Below, piece after piece: positions 25,287-33,662 of a DNA stretch of 64,000 nt. Both the position numbers and the translations under genes were made by a program. Source of the DNA: Glacieibacterium sp038210595 (GTDB taxonomy: Bacteria; Pseudomonadota; Alphaproteobacteria; Sphingomonadales; Sphingomonadaceae). Every line of letters starts with the position of its first letter. Position 1 is the stretch's first letter. The notes under the pieces are model-generated. The model made no database searches. It was not told the DNA's origin and saw nothing but the letters and a program-made list of their open reading frames with translations. Where the stretch lies: the NCBI GenBank assembly GCA_038210595.1, contig JBBQWN010000010.1, positions 1 to 64,000 of the forward strand, in the 5' to 3' direction.

Positions 25287-26186
25287 ATGGCACTCCTTGA
25301 ACTCGATCGCCCCGAAACCAGCCGCCCCGACGGCGAGGGCTCAGTCCAGGTGAAGCTCGATCCAGCCGAAAAGATCACCAACGCCAAGGTGTTCGCGGTC
25401 TATGGTAAGGGCGGCATCGGCAAGTCGACGACCAGCTCCAACCTGTCGGCCGCACTGTCGCTGCTCGGCAAGAAGGTCCTGCAGATCGGCTGCGATCCCA
25501 AGCACGACAGCACCTTCACGCTGACCAAGAAATTGATGCCGACGGTCATCGACGTGCTCGAGACGGTCGACTTCCACCATGAGGAGCTGCGCCCCGAGGA
25601 TTACTGCTTCGAGGGCTTCAACGGCGTCATGTGCATCGAGGCGGGCGGCCCCCCGGCGGGCACCGGCTGCGGCGGCTATGTCGTCGGCCAGACCGTCAAA
25701 TTGCTCAAGCAGCATCACCTGCTCGAGGACACCGACGTGGTGATTTTCGACGTGCTCGGCGACGTCGTCTGCGGCGGCTTCGCGGCGCCGCTCCAGCACG
25801 CCGAGCGGGCGGTGGTGGTTGCCGCCAACGACTTCGATTCGATCTTCGCGATGAACCGCATCGTCGCCGCCATCAAGGCCAAGTCGAAGAACTATGAGGT
25901 CCGCATGGCGGGCGTCATCGCCAACCGTTCGGCCGGCACCGACGAGATCGACCGCTTCAACGAGGCGACCGGCCTGAAGCGCCTGGCGCACTTCCCCGAT
26001 CTCGACGCCATCCGCCGCTCGCGCCTGAAGAAATGCACGGTGTTCGAGATGGATTCGACGCCGGAGCTGGAGGCCGTGAAGCTGGAATATATGCGGCTGG
26101 CGGCGTTGCTGTACGCGGGCACCGAGCCGCTCGCGGCGATGCCGATGAAGGACCGCGACATCTTCGAGTTCCTGGGTTTCGAATGA
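25287..26186 (+). CDS. bchL: dark-operative protochlorophyllide reductase iron protein L
   Basis: A 299-residue NifH-like ATPase that passes electrons to BchNB. The P-loop is VYGKGGIGKSTTSSNLSAAL at 39-58. Cys128 (AGTGCGGYV) and Cys162 (GDVVCGGFAAP) are the two ligands that, from each subunit of the dimer, hold the bridging [4Fe-4S] cluster. CDPKHDSTFTLT at 69-80 is the switch region. A GAAGGA ribosome site precedes the ATG at 25287. The stop overlaps the bchM ATG (ATGA). Confidence 0.97.
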   Translation: MALLELDRPETSRPDGEGSVQVKLDPAEKITNAKVFAVYGKGGIGKSTTSSNLSAALSLLGKKVLQIGCDPKHDSTFTLTKKLMPTVIDVLETVDFHHEELRPEDYCFEGFNGVMCIEAGGPPAGTGCGGYVVGQTVKLLKQHHLLEDTDVVIFDVLGDVVCGGFAAPLQHAERAVVVAANDFDSIFAMNRIVAAIKAKSKNYEVRMAGVIANRSAGTDEIDRFNEATGLKRLAHFPDLDAIRRSRLKKCTVFEMDSTPELEAVKLEYMRLAALLYAGTEPLAAMPMKDRDIFEFLGFE

Positions 26187-26860
26187 CCGCCACCTACGAT
26201 CTTTATCGCGGCCGGCTAGAGGCCTATTTCGACCGCACGGCGTTCGACGCCTGGGCCAAGCTGACCAGCGATGCGCCGGTCAGCCGGATCCGGGCCACGG
26301 TGCGAGCCGGGCGTGACGAGATGCGCGACCGGCTGCTGGCGTGGCTGCCCGCCGACCTCAGTGGCAAGCGCCTGCTCGATGCCGGCTGCGGCACCGGGGC
26401 GCTGGCGGTCGAGGCAGCCAAGCGCGGCGCCAGCGTTGTCGCGGTCGATGTCTCGGCGAACCTCGTCAACGTCGCGCGTGAGCGGCTGCCGGAAGGCCTC
26501 GACATCGATTTCCGCGCCGGCGACATGCTCGGCGACCACGGCGAGTTCGACCATGTCGTGGCGATGGACTCGCTGATCCACTACCGCCGCGCCGACATCG
26601 TCGCGGCGGTCACGCGCCTCGCCGCCAAGACTCGTGGCAGCATCGCCTTCACCGTCGCGCCGCGCACGCCGATGCTGCTTGCGATGCAGTTCGCCGGCAA
26701 GGCGTTCCCGCGCAGCGACCGCTCGCCGGCGATCATCCCCGCTGATCCGCGCAGCCTGATGGCAACGCTCGCCCGGCTTCCCGGCTGGCAGCCGGGCCGC
26801 GACGGCGGCACCTCGACCGGCTTCTACAAGAGCCACGCCGTGGAGATCGTCCAGGCATGA
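26183..26860 (+). CDS. bchM: Mg-protoporphyrin IX O-methyltransferase
   Basis: A 225-residue class I SAM methyltransferase that methylates Mg-protoporphyrin IX, the step before the AcsF cyclase. The SAM-binding motif LLDAGCGTGALAVEAAKRGA is at about 64-83, and VAMDSLIHYRRADIVAAV near 130 and TVAPRTPMLLAMQFAGKAFP near 158 are typical of BchM. The start ATG at 26183 forms an ATGA overlap with the bchL stop. Its own stop overlaps the lhaA ATG in the same way. Confidence 0.95.
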   Translation: MTATYDLYRGRLEAYFDRTAFDAWAKLTSDAPVSRIRATVRAGRDEMRDRLLAWLPADLSGKRLLDAGCGTGALAVEAAKRGASVVAVDVSANLVNVARERLPEGLDIDFRAGDMLGDHGEFDHVVAMDSLIHYRRADIVAAVTRLAAKTRGSIAFTVAPRTPMLLAMQFAGKAFPRSDRSPAIIPADPRSLMATLARLPGWQPGRDGGTSTGFYKSHAVEIVQA

Positions 26861-28281
26861 TCGCGACGCAGCGCCTTGTTCCGCACTGGCAGAAGGTCGC
26901 ACTGCGCTTCCTGCCGTTCGCCGATGCCGCGACGCCCGAACTGCCGCTGCCGCGCCTGCTACGTCTGTCGCTGTTCCAGATCACCTGCGGCATGGCCGCC
27001 GTGCTGCTCAACGCGACATTGAACCGCGTGATGATCGTCGAGCTGCACATGCCCGCGCTGCTGGTCGCGCTGATGGTTTCGATCCCGCTGCTGTTTGCCC
27101 CAGCGCGCGCGCTGATCGGCTTCAAGTCGGACAACCACCGCTCGGCGCTGGGCTGGAAGCGGGTACCGTATATCTGGTTCGGCACGCTGCTGCATTTCGG
27201 CGGCTTCGCGATCCTGCCGTTCGCGCTGATCGTGATGACCGGGCAGGGCGCCGGCTCGGCGAACTGGGGCTATGCCGGCGCGGTGCTCGGCTTCCTGATG
27301 GTCGGTGCGGGCACCGCGACCGTGCAGACCGCCGGCCTGGCGCTGGCGACCGATCTCGCGACGCCCGAATCACGACCGCGGGTCGTCTCGCTGCTCTATG
27401 TCATGCTGCTCTTGGGTATGCTGGTCAGCTCGCTGGTGCTCGGCCGGTTGCTCGCCGACTACAGCCCGACGCGGCTGGCGCAGGTCGTGCAGGGTGTCGG
27501 GCTGGCAACCATGCTGCTCAACCTGTTCGCCTTGTGGGGGCAGGAGCCGCGCAGCCGCAAGCCAGCCGCACCCGAGGTTCAGCCCGTTTTCCGCGCCAGC
27601 TGGCGGACGTTCATCGCGGTGCCACGCCACAAGCGGCTGCTGATCGGCACGGGCCTCGGCGCGGCGGCGTTCGCGATGCAGGACGTGCTGCTGGAGCCGT
27701 TCGGGGGCCAGATTCTCGGCCTCGCGGTCGGCGCGACGACGATGCTGACCGCCCTGTGGGCGATGGGCATGCTGCTCGGCCTGGCGCTGGCGGCGCAGAT
27801 GCTCGACCGCGACGGCGATCCACACCGGCTGGCCGGGTACGGGGCGGCGGCGGGGACGCTGGCGTTCGCGCTGGTGATTTTCGCCGGCGCGCTGGGCGAA
27901 CCCGAGCTGCTGCGCATCGGTGCGGCGGCGATCGGGTTTGGCGGCGGGCTGTTCGCGGTCGGCACGATGACCGCGGTCATGGCGCTGGCCCAGGGCGGCG
28001 CGGCGGGCATGGCGCTCGGTGCCTGGGGCGCGGTGCAGGCGACCTGTGCGGGCGGCGCCATCCTGATCGGCGGCCTGCTCAAGGACGCGGTCGGCAACCT
28101 CGCTGCGCGGGGCGATCTCGGCGTCGTGCTGGCCGGGCCGGCAACCGGCTATGCGACGGTGTACGCACTCGAAATCCTGCTATTGTTCATGACGATCGTC
28201 GCGCTGGGCCCGCTGGCCCGTGCGGTGGGGGGTGAGGCCAGCGGACGCCTGCGGTTCGGCCTTGCCGAATTCCCGGGCTGA
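26857..28281 (+). CDS. lhaA: light-harvesting 1 assembly transporter-like protein LhaA
   Basis: A 474-residue PucC-family membrane protein with about 12 helices. Conserved stretches are FQITCGMAAVLLNATLNRVM (about 39-58), GFKSDNHRSALGWKRVPYIW (about 88-107) and MQDVLLEPFGGQILGLAVGA near 273. LhaA promotes LH1 core-antenna assembly and normally precedes puhA, as it does here. The ATG at 26857 overlaps the bchM stop by four bases. It is a paralogue of the transporter encoded at 12600-13916; two such genes per cluster is normal in purple bacteria. Confidence 0.93.
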   Translation: MIATQRLVPHWQKVALRFLPFADAATPELPLPRLLRLSLFQITCGMAAVLLNATLNRVMIVELHMPALLVALMVSIPLLFAPARALIGFKSDNHRSALGWKRVPYIWFGTLLHFGGFAILPFALIVMTGQGAGSANWGYAGAVLGFLMVGAGTATVQTAGLALATDLATPESRPRVVSLLYVMLLLGMLVSSLVLGRLLADYSPTRLAQVVQGVGLATMLLNLFALWGQEPRSRKPAAPEVQPVFRASWRTFIAVPRHKRLLIGTGLGAAAFAMQDVLLEPFGGQILGLAVGATTMLTALWAMGMLLGLALAAQMLDRDGDPHRLAGYGAAAGTLAFALVIFAGALGEPELLRIGAAAIGFGGGLFAVGTMTAVMALAQGGAAGMALGAWGAVQATCAGGAILIGGLLKDAVGNLAARGDLGVVLAGPATGYATVYALEILLLFMTIVALGPLARAVGGEASGRLRFGLAEFPG

Positions 28282-28296
28282 AGAAGGAGAAACGCG

Positions 28297-29064
28297 ATGA
28301 GTGCACAGCTTACACCCGGCCTCGACATCGCCGAACTGGTGCTGTGGGCCTTCTTCCTGTTTTTCCTGGGATTGATCATCTACCTGCGCCGCGAGGACCG
28401 GCGCGAAGGTTATCCCCTGGAAGATGACATCACCGGCCGGGTCGAATCGGCCGGCGGCCTGTTCTCGATGGCCAGGCCCAAGACCTTCAAGATGCCGTTC
28501 GGCCTGCCCGATGTGGTCGCGCCCGACAATCGGCGCGACAGCATGAAGCTGAACGCCCGCCGCACCTCGGCCTTTCCGGGCTCGCCGATCGAGCCGCTGG
28601 GCAATCCGCTGACCGCCGGGGTCGGCCCCGGTGCCTATGCCAACCGCGCCGACCGGCCCGACCTCAATATGGAAGGCCACCCGCGCATCGTGCCGCTGGC
28701 CGGCCATCCCGACTTCTTCATCGCGGCGAAGGACCCCGATCCGCGCGGCTATGCCGTGGTCGGCGAGGACCGCGTCGTCGGCGGCACTGTCAAGGACATC
28801 TGGGTCGATACCGCCGACCGGCTGATCCGCTATATCGAGGTGGCGACGGACACGGGTAGCGTGCTGATGCCGATGATGATGACCAACGTGCAGCGCCGCA
28901 ACCGCACCGTGCAGGTCGATTCGCTGATGGGCCACCAGATCGCCGGTGCGCCGCAGACGCCCACCGGCGGCACGATCACGCTGAAGCAGGAAGAACTGGC
29001 GATGGCCTATGTCGGCGCCGGCTATCTCTACGCGACGGCGCGCCGTCAGGAGCCGTGGCTGTGA
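28297..29064 (+). CDS. puhA: photosynthetic reaction centre H subunit
   Basis: A 255-residue H subunit with a short periplasmic N-terminus, one membrane helix (ELVLWAFFLFFLGLIIYLRR, about 12-31) and a large cytoplasmic PRC-barrel domain. KTFKMPFGLPDVVAPDNRR (about 61-79), the NRADRPDLNMEGHPRIVPL block (about 113-131) and VGGTVKDIWVDTADRLIRY (about 161-179) are family hallmarks. It stabilises the L/M core and the proton path to the secondary quinone. The ATG at 28297 follows AAGGAG. The L, M and C subunit genes (puf) are not in this window. Confidence 0.97.
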   Translation: MSAQLTPGLDIAELVLWAFFLFFLGLIIYLRREDRREGYPLEDDITGRVESAGGLFSMARPKTFKMPFGLPDVVAPDNRRDSMKLNARRTSAFPGSPIEPLGNPLTAGVGPGAYANRADRPDLNMEGHPRIVPLAGHPDFFIAAKDPDPRGYAVVGEDRVVGGTVKDIWVDTADRLIRYIEVATDTGSVLMPMMMTNVQRRNRTVQVDSLMGHQIAGAPQTPTGGTITLKQEELAMAYVGAGYLYATARRQEPWL

Positions 29065-29687
29065 GCGAATACGAGAACGAGCCGGTCCGCGGCCTGCCGG
29101 GCCACCTGCCGCCGGGCGAGACCTTGCTGTGGCAGGGTTCGCCCGACTGGCGGCGGATGGCGCGCGACGCGTTTCACGTGCGCCTCGTCGCGGCCTATTT
29201 CGCCGTGCTGCTGGCCTGGGCGGTCATTGACGCGCTGAGCGGCGGCGCGACCGCGCCGATCGGCATCGTGACAACGGCGGTACTGGCGGCGGTGTGCCTC
29301 GCATTGCTGCACGGGCTGGCCTGGCTATCGGCGAAGACCACCGTCTATTCGATCACCTCGAAGCGGGTGGTGCTGCGCTTCGGCATGGCGCTGCCGAAAT
29401 GCGTCAACCTGCCGTTCGCGCAGATCGGCACCGCTCGGCTGGCGCACAACCCGGACGGCAGCGGCGACATTGCGCTGGCGCTCACGGGCAAGGGCCTGGG
29501 CTATGCCGTGATGTGGCCGCACGCACGAGCGTGGCAGCTGGCACGGCCGGAGCCGATGCTGCGCGCAATTGCGAACGTCGACGAGGTCGCGGCGCTGCTC
29601 GCCGATGCCTGCGCGGCGGTAGTGCCGGTTCGGCGCGAGACCGCCGATGCGTCGGAACCGGCCTTCGGCGGTGCGGTGGCGGCGTGA
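29061..29687 (+). CDS. puhB: reaction centre assembly protein PuhB
   Basis: A 208-residue membrane protein with a PH-like (bPH) domain. It starts SEYENEPVRGLPGHLPPGE, has two close membrane helices (about 44-90), and then TTVYSITSKRVVLRFGMALP (about 94-113), the start of the PH-like fold. PuhB in Rhodobacter is a reaction-centre assembly factor. The start is taken as the GTG at 29061, which overlaps the puhA stop (GTGA); a GTG two codons upstream is possible. The 3' end overlaps puhC in the same style. Confidence 0.92.
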   Translation: MSEYENEPVRGLPGHLPPGETLLWQGSPDWRRMARDAFHVRLVAAYFAVLLAWAVIDALSGGATAPIGIVTTAVLAAVCLALLHGLAWLSAKTTVYSITSKRVVLRFGMALPKCVNLPFAQIGTARLAHNPDGSGDIALALTGKGLGYAVMWPHARAWQLARPEPMLRAIANVDEVAALLADACAAVVPVRRETADASEPAFGGAVAA

Positions 29688-30148
29688 GCACCCACGTGCA
29701 CCAGGATCCCACGGTTCCGCGCGGCGCGCTGTTAGCCGCCGCCGGCATGGTCGTGCTGACGTTGCTGGCGGTCGCCAGCGTCCGTCTTGGCCTCGTGCCC
29801 GCCGCCGCCGACCCGGTCGCGATCCGCGCGGAGCAGCATGTCACCGCGGTGGTGAGTCGCGACCTGGTATTCACGGATGCTCTCGACGGCTCGGTCGAGG
29901 TCCGCGATGCCCGCACCGGCGACGTCCGCACCGCGACCGCAGCGGGCAGCAAGACCGGCTTCATTCGCGGAGTCATGCGCGGCCTCGCGCGCGCCAGGCA
30001 CCGCGCCGGCATCGACAAGGCGCTGCCCTTCCGGCTGACGCGCTGGTCGAACGGCAATCTGACGCTGCTCGACCCGCAGACTGGCGAGTCGGTGGAGCTC
30101 GGCTCGTTCGGGCCGACCAACCGCGCCGACTTCGAGAAACTGCTGTGA
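29684..30148 (+). CDS. puhC: photosynthetic complex assembly protein PuhC
   Basis: A 154-residue protein with one N-terminal membrane helix (ALLAAAGMVVLTLLAVASVR, about 15-34) and a periplasmic beta-rich domain. RDLVFTDALDGSVEVRDART (about 59-78) and the ending LTLLDPQTGESVELGSFGPT match the puhC family. PuhC aids organisation of the RC-LH1 complex. The start is a GTG at 29684-29686 overlapping the puhB stop, and the stop overlaps the next start (GTGA). A longer frame upstream is a shadow of puhB. Confidence 0.9.
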   Translation: MSTHVHQDPTVPRGALLAAAGMVVLTLLAVASVRLGLVPAAADPVAIRAEQHVTAVVSRDLVFTDALDGSVEVRDARTGDVRTATAAGSKTGFIRGVMRGLARARHRAGIDKALPFRLTRWSNGNLTLLDPQTGESVELGSFGPTNRADFEKLL

Positions 30149-30426
30149 TCCGTTTCGATACCGGCTGCACGGTTTCGGTGGAAGTCACCGCCGAGCGCTG
30201 TCGCGCCGATGTCGTGCTCGACGGCGACGTCGCCATCGGCCCCGGTGACAAGGTCCGCGTCCACGGCGCGCCGATCCGCTGCGGCATCGGACACAGCCTC
30301 GAGGTGCGCCGCACCGCGACCGTCGAACGCGCCGGTTCGGTGCGCGCGGCTTTGACCAGGATCAGTTCCTACTTCGCTTTGACCGAGCTATATGAGGTCA
30401 GCTTCTTGCCGGGGATGGGCCGATGA
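30145..30426 (+). CDS. small protein between puhC and acsF
   Basis: A 93-residue soluble-looking protein with no membrane segment. Its first half is beta-rich (TVSVEVTAERCRADVVLDGD; GDKVRVHGAP) and resembles a small barrel; the C-terminal half (ALTRISSYFALTELYEVSFL) is helical. It starts at a GTG overlapping the puhC stop, and its stop overlaps the acsF ATG (ATGA), so its translation is locked into the operon. I do not recognise a named family. Position suggests a helper of reaction-centre assembly or of the cyclase. Two cysteines (CRADV, RCGIG) could matter but the role is unknown. Confidence 0.7.
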   Translation: MIRFDTGCTVSVEVTAERCRADVVLDGDVAIGPGDKVRVHGAPIRCGIGHSLEVRRTATVERAGSVRAALTRISSYFALTELYEVSFLPGMGR

Positions 30427-31475
30427 ACGCGCATGTCGATCCGACCAGCCTGAAGATCGTCGAAGAGGAAACCGTCCTCAGTCCGCGTTTCTACACCACC
30501 GACTTCCCCGCGCTCGACGCCATCGACGTATCGAGCGTGCGGCCCGAATGGGATGCGCTGATCGCCGAGATGGAGAGCGATCCGAACAAGCGTCACTTCA
30601 AGCGGACCGAAGCCTTCGACGGTGTCATCGAGCGACTGGAGCCTGAGCTCCGCCGGGAGTTTACCGATTTCTTGGTGTCGTCGATGACATCGGAGTTTTC
30701 GGGATGCATCCTGTACGCCGAAATCGCGCGGCGGACGAAGAACCCAGACGTCAAGAACCTCTTCCGCCTGATGGCGCGCGACGAGAGCCGGCACGCCGGC
30801 TTCATCAACGACAGCCTGAAGGACGCAGGCATCGGCATCGACCTCGGCTTCCTGACCAAGACCAAGAAATACACGTTCTTCCGACCGAAGTTCATCTTCT
30901 ACGCGACCTATCTCAGCGAGAAGATTGGTTACGCCCGTTACATCACCATCTACCGGCACCTGGCGGCCAACCCGGACCGCCGCATCCACCCGATCTTCAA
31001 CTGGTTCGAACTCTGGTGCAACGACGAGTTCCGCCATGGCGAGGCCTTCGCGCTGCTGATGCGGTCGGACCCGAAGCTGCTGACCGGCCTCAACAAATTG
31101 TGGATCCGCTTCTTCCTGGTGGCGGTCTACGCGACGATGTACGTGCGCGACCACAACCGCCCGGCCTTCCATGCTGCACTCGGCATCGACCCGACCGAGT
31201 ATGACTATACGGTGTTCCGGGTGACCTCCGAGATCACCCGGCAGGTCTTCCCACTGACGCTCGACAGCGACGCGCCGGTGTTCCGCGCGATCATGGAGCG
31301 GATGCGGGTGCTGGCCCGCGGCATCGAGGCGGCCAAGCGCCAGGGCGGTATCGCTGGCACGGCCAAGCGCCTCGGCCTGACCGCCGCCGTCGCCGCCAAT
31401 TTCGTCCGCCTCTATCTCCAGCCGACGCAGCGCAACGCGCTTCCGGCAGCAATCCGGCTGCAGCCGGCATGGTGA
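30423..31475 (+). CDS. acsF: aerobic Mg-protoporphyrin IX monomethyl ester cyclase
   Basis: A 350-residue diiron oxygenase that forms the fifth ring of bacteriochlorophyll using O2. The ligand motifs are visible: EFSGCILYAEI (about 90-100), ARDESRHAGF (about 118-127) and CNDEFRHGEAF (about 199-209), giving the two Glu-x-x-His pairs of ferritin-like diiron proteins. Use of AcsF fits an aerobic lifestyle; the anaerobic BchE is not seen here. The ATG at 30423 overlaps the preceding small gene, and the stop overlaps the start region of puhE. Confidence 0.97.
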   Translation: MNAHVDPTSLKIVEEETVLSPRFYTTDFPALDAIDVSSVRPEWDALIAEMESDPNKRHFKRTEAFDGVIERLEPELRREFTDFLVSSMTSEFSGCILYAEIARRTKNPDVKNLFRLMARDESRHAGFINDSLKDAGIGIDLGFLTKTKKYTFFRPKFIFYATYLSEKIGYARYITIYRHLAANPDRRIHPIFNWFELWCNDEFRHGEAFALLMRSDPKLLTGLNKLWIRFFLVAVYATMYVRDHNRPAFHAALGIDPTEYDYTVFRVTSEITRQVFPLTLDSDAPVFRAIMERMRVLARGIEAAKRQGGIAGTAKRLGLTAAVAANFVRLYLQPTQRNALPAAIRLQPAW

Positions 31476-32257
31476 GCTGGGCCGATCATGGCTGGCCGCT
31501 GGTCTATGCCGGCGTGCTGTGGTTCGTCGCTACCGGCGCGGTGCTCGCGCTCGACTCGCGCAACCCGCGCGGGTTCGGCCGCAGCCTGGTGCTGACCGGC
31601 ACGCTCGCCTGCGTCGCCCTCCTGGCCGTCGTCTACACCCGCGACGATCCGTCGAAGCTGGCGGCGTATGTCGGTTTTACCGCGGCGCTGATGATCTGGG
31701 GCTGGCATGAGCTGGCCTTCCTGACCGGAGCCGCCACCGGACCGCGGCGGGAGCCGCTGCCGCCGGGAACGACCGGCTGGGCGCGCTTCCGGCTCAGTGC
31801 CGCGACGTTGATCCACCACGAGATCGCCTTGGCACTGACTCTGGCCTTGCTCGCCGGCCTGACCTGGCGCACCGCCAATCCGGTCGCGGCGCAGGCCTTT
31901 GGCCTGTTGTTTGCGATGCGGTTGTCGACCAAGCTGAATATCTTCATCGGCGTGCCGCATTTCGACACCGCCATGCTGCCGCCACACCTCGCCTATCTCG
32001 GCAGCTACTTCCGGACCCGGCCCTTCGGTGTCGCGATGGCGTTCAGCCTGATCGCGCTGGCGGCTGTGGCGGTGGCGCTTGGCCATAATGCGCTCAGCCT
32101 CAGCGGCGGCGCTGCGGTCGGGGCCAGCCTGGTGTTTGCGCTGGTCGCACTCGGGCTGCTCGAACATCTGTTCCTTGTACTGCCGGTCAAGGATGCGGCG
32201 CTGTGGCGCTGGGCGAAAACGAATAACGGCTTCCGGATAACCGGGGCAGCAGAGTAA
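31469..32257 (+). CDS. puhE: photosynthetic complex putative assembly protein PuhE (DUF3623 type)
   Basis: A 262-residue polytopic membrane protein with about seven helices. Typical stretches are SRNPRGFGRSLVLTGTLA near 29, MIWGWHELAFLTGAATGPRR near 74 and LLFAMRLSTKLNIFIGVPHF near 146. This is the puhE/DUF3623 pattern found between acsF and hemA in aerobic phototrophs. In Rhodobacter, PuhE affects bacteriochlorophyll production. The ATG at 31469 is used; a GTG at 31472 overlapping the acsF stop (GTGA) fits the operon's coupling style equally well. Confidence 0.9.
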   Translation: MVSWADHGWPLVYAGVLWFVATGAVLALDSRNPRGFGRSLVLTGTLACVALLAVVYTRDDPSKLAAYVGFTAALMIWGWHELAFLTGAATGPRREPLPPGTTGWARFRLSAATLIHHEIALALTLALLAGLTWRTANPVAAQAFGLLFAMRLSTKLNIFIGVPHFDTAMLPPHLAYLGSYFRTRPFGVAMAFSLIALAAVAVALGHNALSLSGGAAVGASLVFALVALGLLEHLFLVLPVKDAALWRWAKTNNGFRITGAAE

Positions 32258-32269
32258 GGGGGAGTGACT

Positions 32270-33490
32270 ATGGATTATGAAGCCCTATTCCAGGCGGAAC
32301 TCGACGGTCTGAAGACCGAAGGCCGCTACCGTATTTTCGCCGAGCTCGAGCGCAAGGCCGGGAACTTCCCGCAGGCCAAGCGCTATGACGGCGACGGCAC
32401 CCAGGACGTCACCGTGTGGTGCTCGAACGACTATCTTGGCATGGGCCAACACCCGGCGGTGCTCGGCGCGATGCACGAGACGCTCGACGCCTGCGGCGCC
32501 GGTGCCGGCGGCACGCGCAACATCAGCGGCACCACCCATGCCCATGTCGTGTTGGAGCGCGAGCTCGCCGACCTGCACGGCAAGGAAGCCGCGCTGCTGT
32601 TCACCTCGGGCTATGTGTCAAACTGGGCGGCGCTGTCGACGCTGGCCGGCAAGCTGCCGAACTGCGTCGTGCTGTCCGACGACGGCAACCACGCCTCGAT
32701 GATCGAAGGCATCCGCCACAGCCGCGCCAAATGCCTGCGCTGGCGCCATAACGACGTCGCGCACCTCGACGAGTTGCTGTCCAAGCTGCCCGCCGACTGC
32801 GCCAAGCTGGTGGCGTTCGAGAGCGTCTATTCGATGGACGGCGACATCGCGCCGATCGAGGCGATTCTCGACGTTTGCGAGAAGCACGGCGCGATGAGCT
32901 ACCTCGACGAGGTCCACGCGGTCGGCCTCTACGGTCCGCGCGGCGGCGGCATCGCCGAGCGCGAAGGCCTGATGGACCGGATCACGGTGATCGAGGGAAC
33001 GCTCGGCAAGGCGTTCGGCGTGATGGGCGGCTATATCGCCGGCAGCCACGCGATGTGCGACTTCGTGCGCAGCTTCGCCAGCGGCTTCATCTTCACCACC
33101 GCTCTGCCGCCGGCGCTCGCGGCTGGTGCGACCGCGAGCATCCAGCACCTCAAGGCCTCGACCGCCGAGCGCGAGGCGCATCAGGAGCGCGTCGCCAAGG
33201 TTCGCCGCCGCCTGAACGCCATCGGCATTCCGATGATGGACAACCCCAGCCACATCATCCCGGTGATGGTCGGCGACCCGCACCACTGCAAGATGATCAG
33301 CGACTGGCTGCTCGACACCCACGGCATCTATGTCCAACCGATCAACTACCCGACGGTGCCCAAGGGCACCGAGCGGCTGCGCATCACGCCGTCGCCGGTG
33401 CACACCGACGACGATGTCGAAAAGCTCGTGTCGGCGCTGAGCGAGATCTGGAGCCAGTGCGCGCTGGCGCGGGTGGCGGAAGCCGCATAG
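32270..33490 (+). CDS. hemA: 5-aminolevulinate synthase
   Basis: A 406-residue PLP enzyme that condenses glycine and succinyl-CoA, the first step of tetrapyrrole synthesis in alphaproteobacteria (Shemin path). DYEALFQAELDGLKTEGRYR at 2-21, the glycine-binding CGAGAGGTRNISGT (about 76-89), YLDEVHAVGLYGPRGGG (about 212-228) and the PLP lysine in EGTLGKAFGVMGGY near 244 are clear. The ATG at 32270 follows a strong AGGGGGAG site; a GTG two codons upstream is less well placed. It closes the bchF operon, so ALA supply would follow photosynthesis regulation. Confidence 0.96.
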   Translation: MDYEALFQAELDGLKTEGRYRIFAELERKAGNFPQAKRYDGDGTQDVTVWCSNDYLGMGQHPAVLGAMHETLDACGAGAGGTRNISGTTHAHVVLERELADLHGKEAALLFTSGYVSNWAALSTLAGKLPNCVVLSDDGNHASMIEGIRHSRAKCLRWRHNDVAHLDELLSKLPADCAKLVAFESVYSMDGDIAPIEAILDVCEKHGAMSYLDEVHAVGLYGPRGGGIAEREGLMDRITVIEGTLGKAFGVMGGYIAGSHAMCDFVRSFASGFIFTTALPPALAAGATASIQHLKASTAEREAHQERVAKVRRRLNAIGIPMMDNPSHIIPVMVGDPHHCKMISDWLLDTHGIYVQPINYPTVPKGTERLRITPSPVHTDDDVEKLVSALSEIWSQCALARVAEAA

Positions 33491-33500
33491 CGGCCGGGGG

Positions 33501-33539
33501 CCAAGACGGGGAACGCCTCTTCGGCGTTCGCCGCCTTGG
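33501..33539. terminator. strong hairpin after hemA, possible terminator
   Basis: Arms of 17 bases (33501-33517 and 33523-33539) pair at 15 of 17 positions around a five-base loop, ten bases after the hemA stop codon. No U tract follows, so it may be a factor-dependent terminator, an mRNA-protecting hairpin, or part of the palindromic repeats that fill this gap. The remainder of 33491-33781 holds no convincing gene. Confidence 0.5.
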
Positions 33540-33600
33540 ACACGGACTCGCTAAAGGCCGGCCGGCGGGTCGGCGGTTTATCCCGCCGAACCCGTCCGAC

Positions 33601-33662
33601 GGCGCGGCTTTGCCGCGACGCTTTTCAATTTAGGTAAGCAAGGGCCGCGGCAAAGCCGCGCC
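33601..33662. repeat. perfect 17-base inverted repeat at the photosynthesis/psp boundary
   Basis: GGCGCGGCTTTGCCGCG (33601-33617) is repeated in reverse complement at 33646-33662 with a 28-base AT-richer centre. The match continues imperfectly outward on both sides (CCCGTCCGAC against GTCGGTCGGG). Another imperfect palindrome lies just before it (GGGTCGGCGG near 33568 against CCGCCGAACCC near 33583). It is REP-like; no transposase or gene is seen. Confidence 0.7.
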
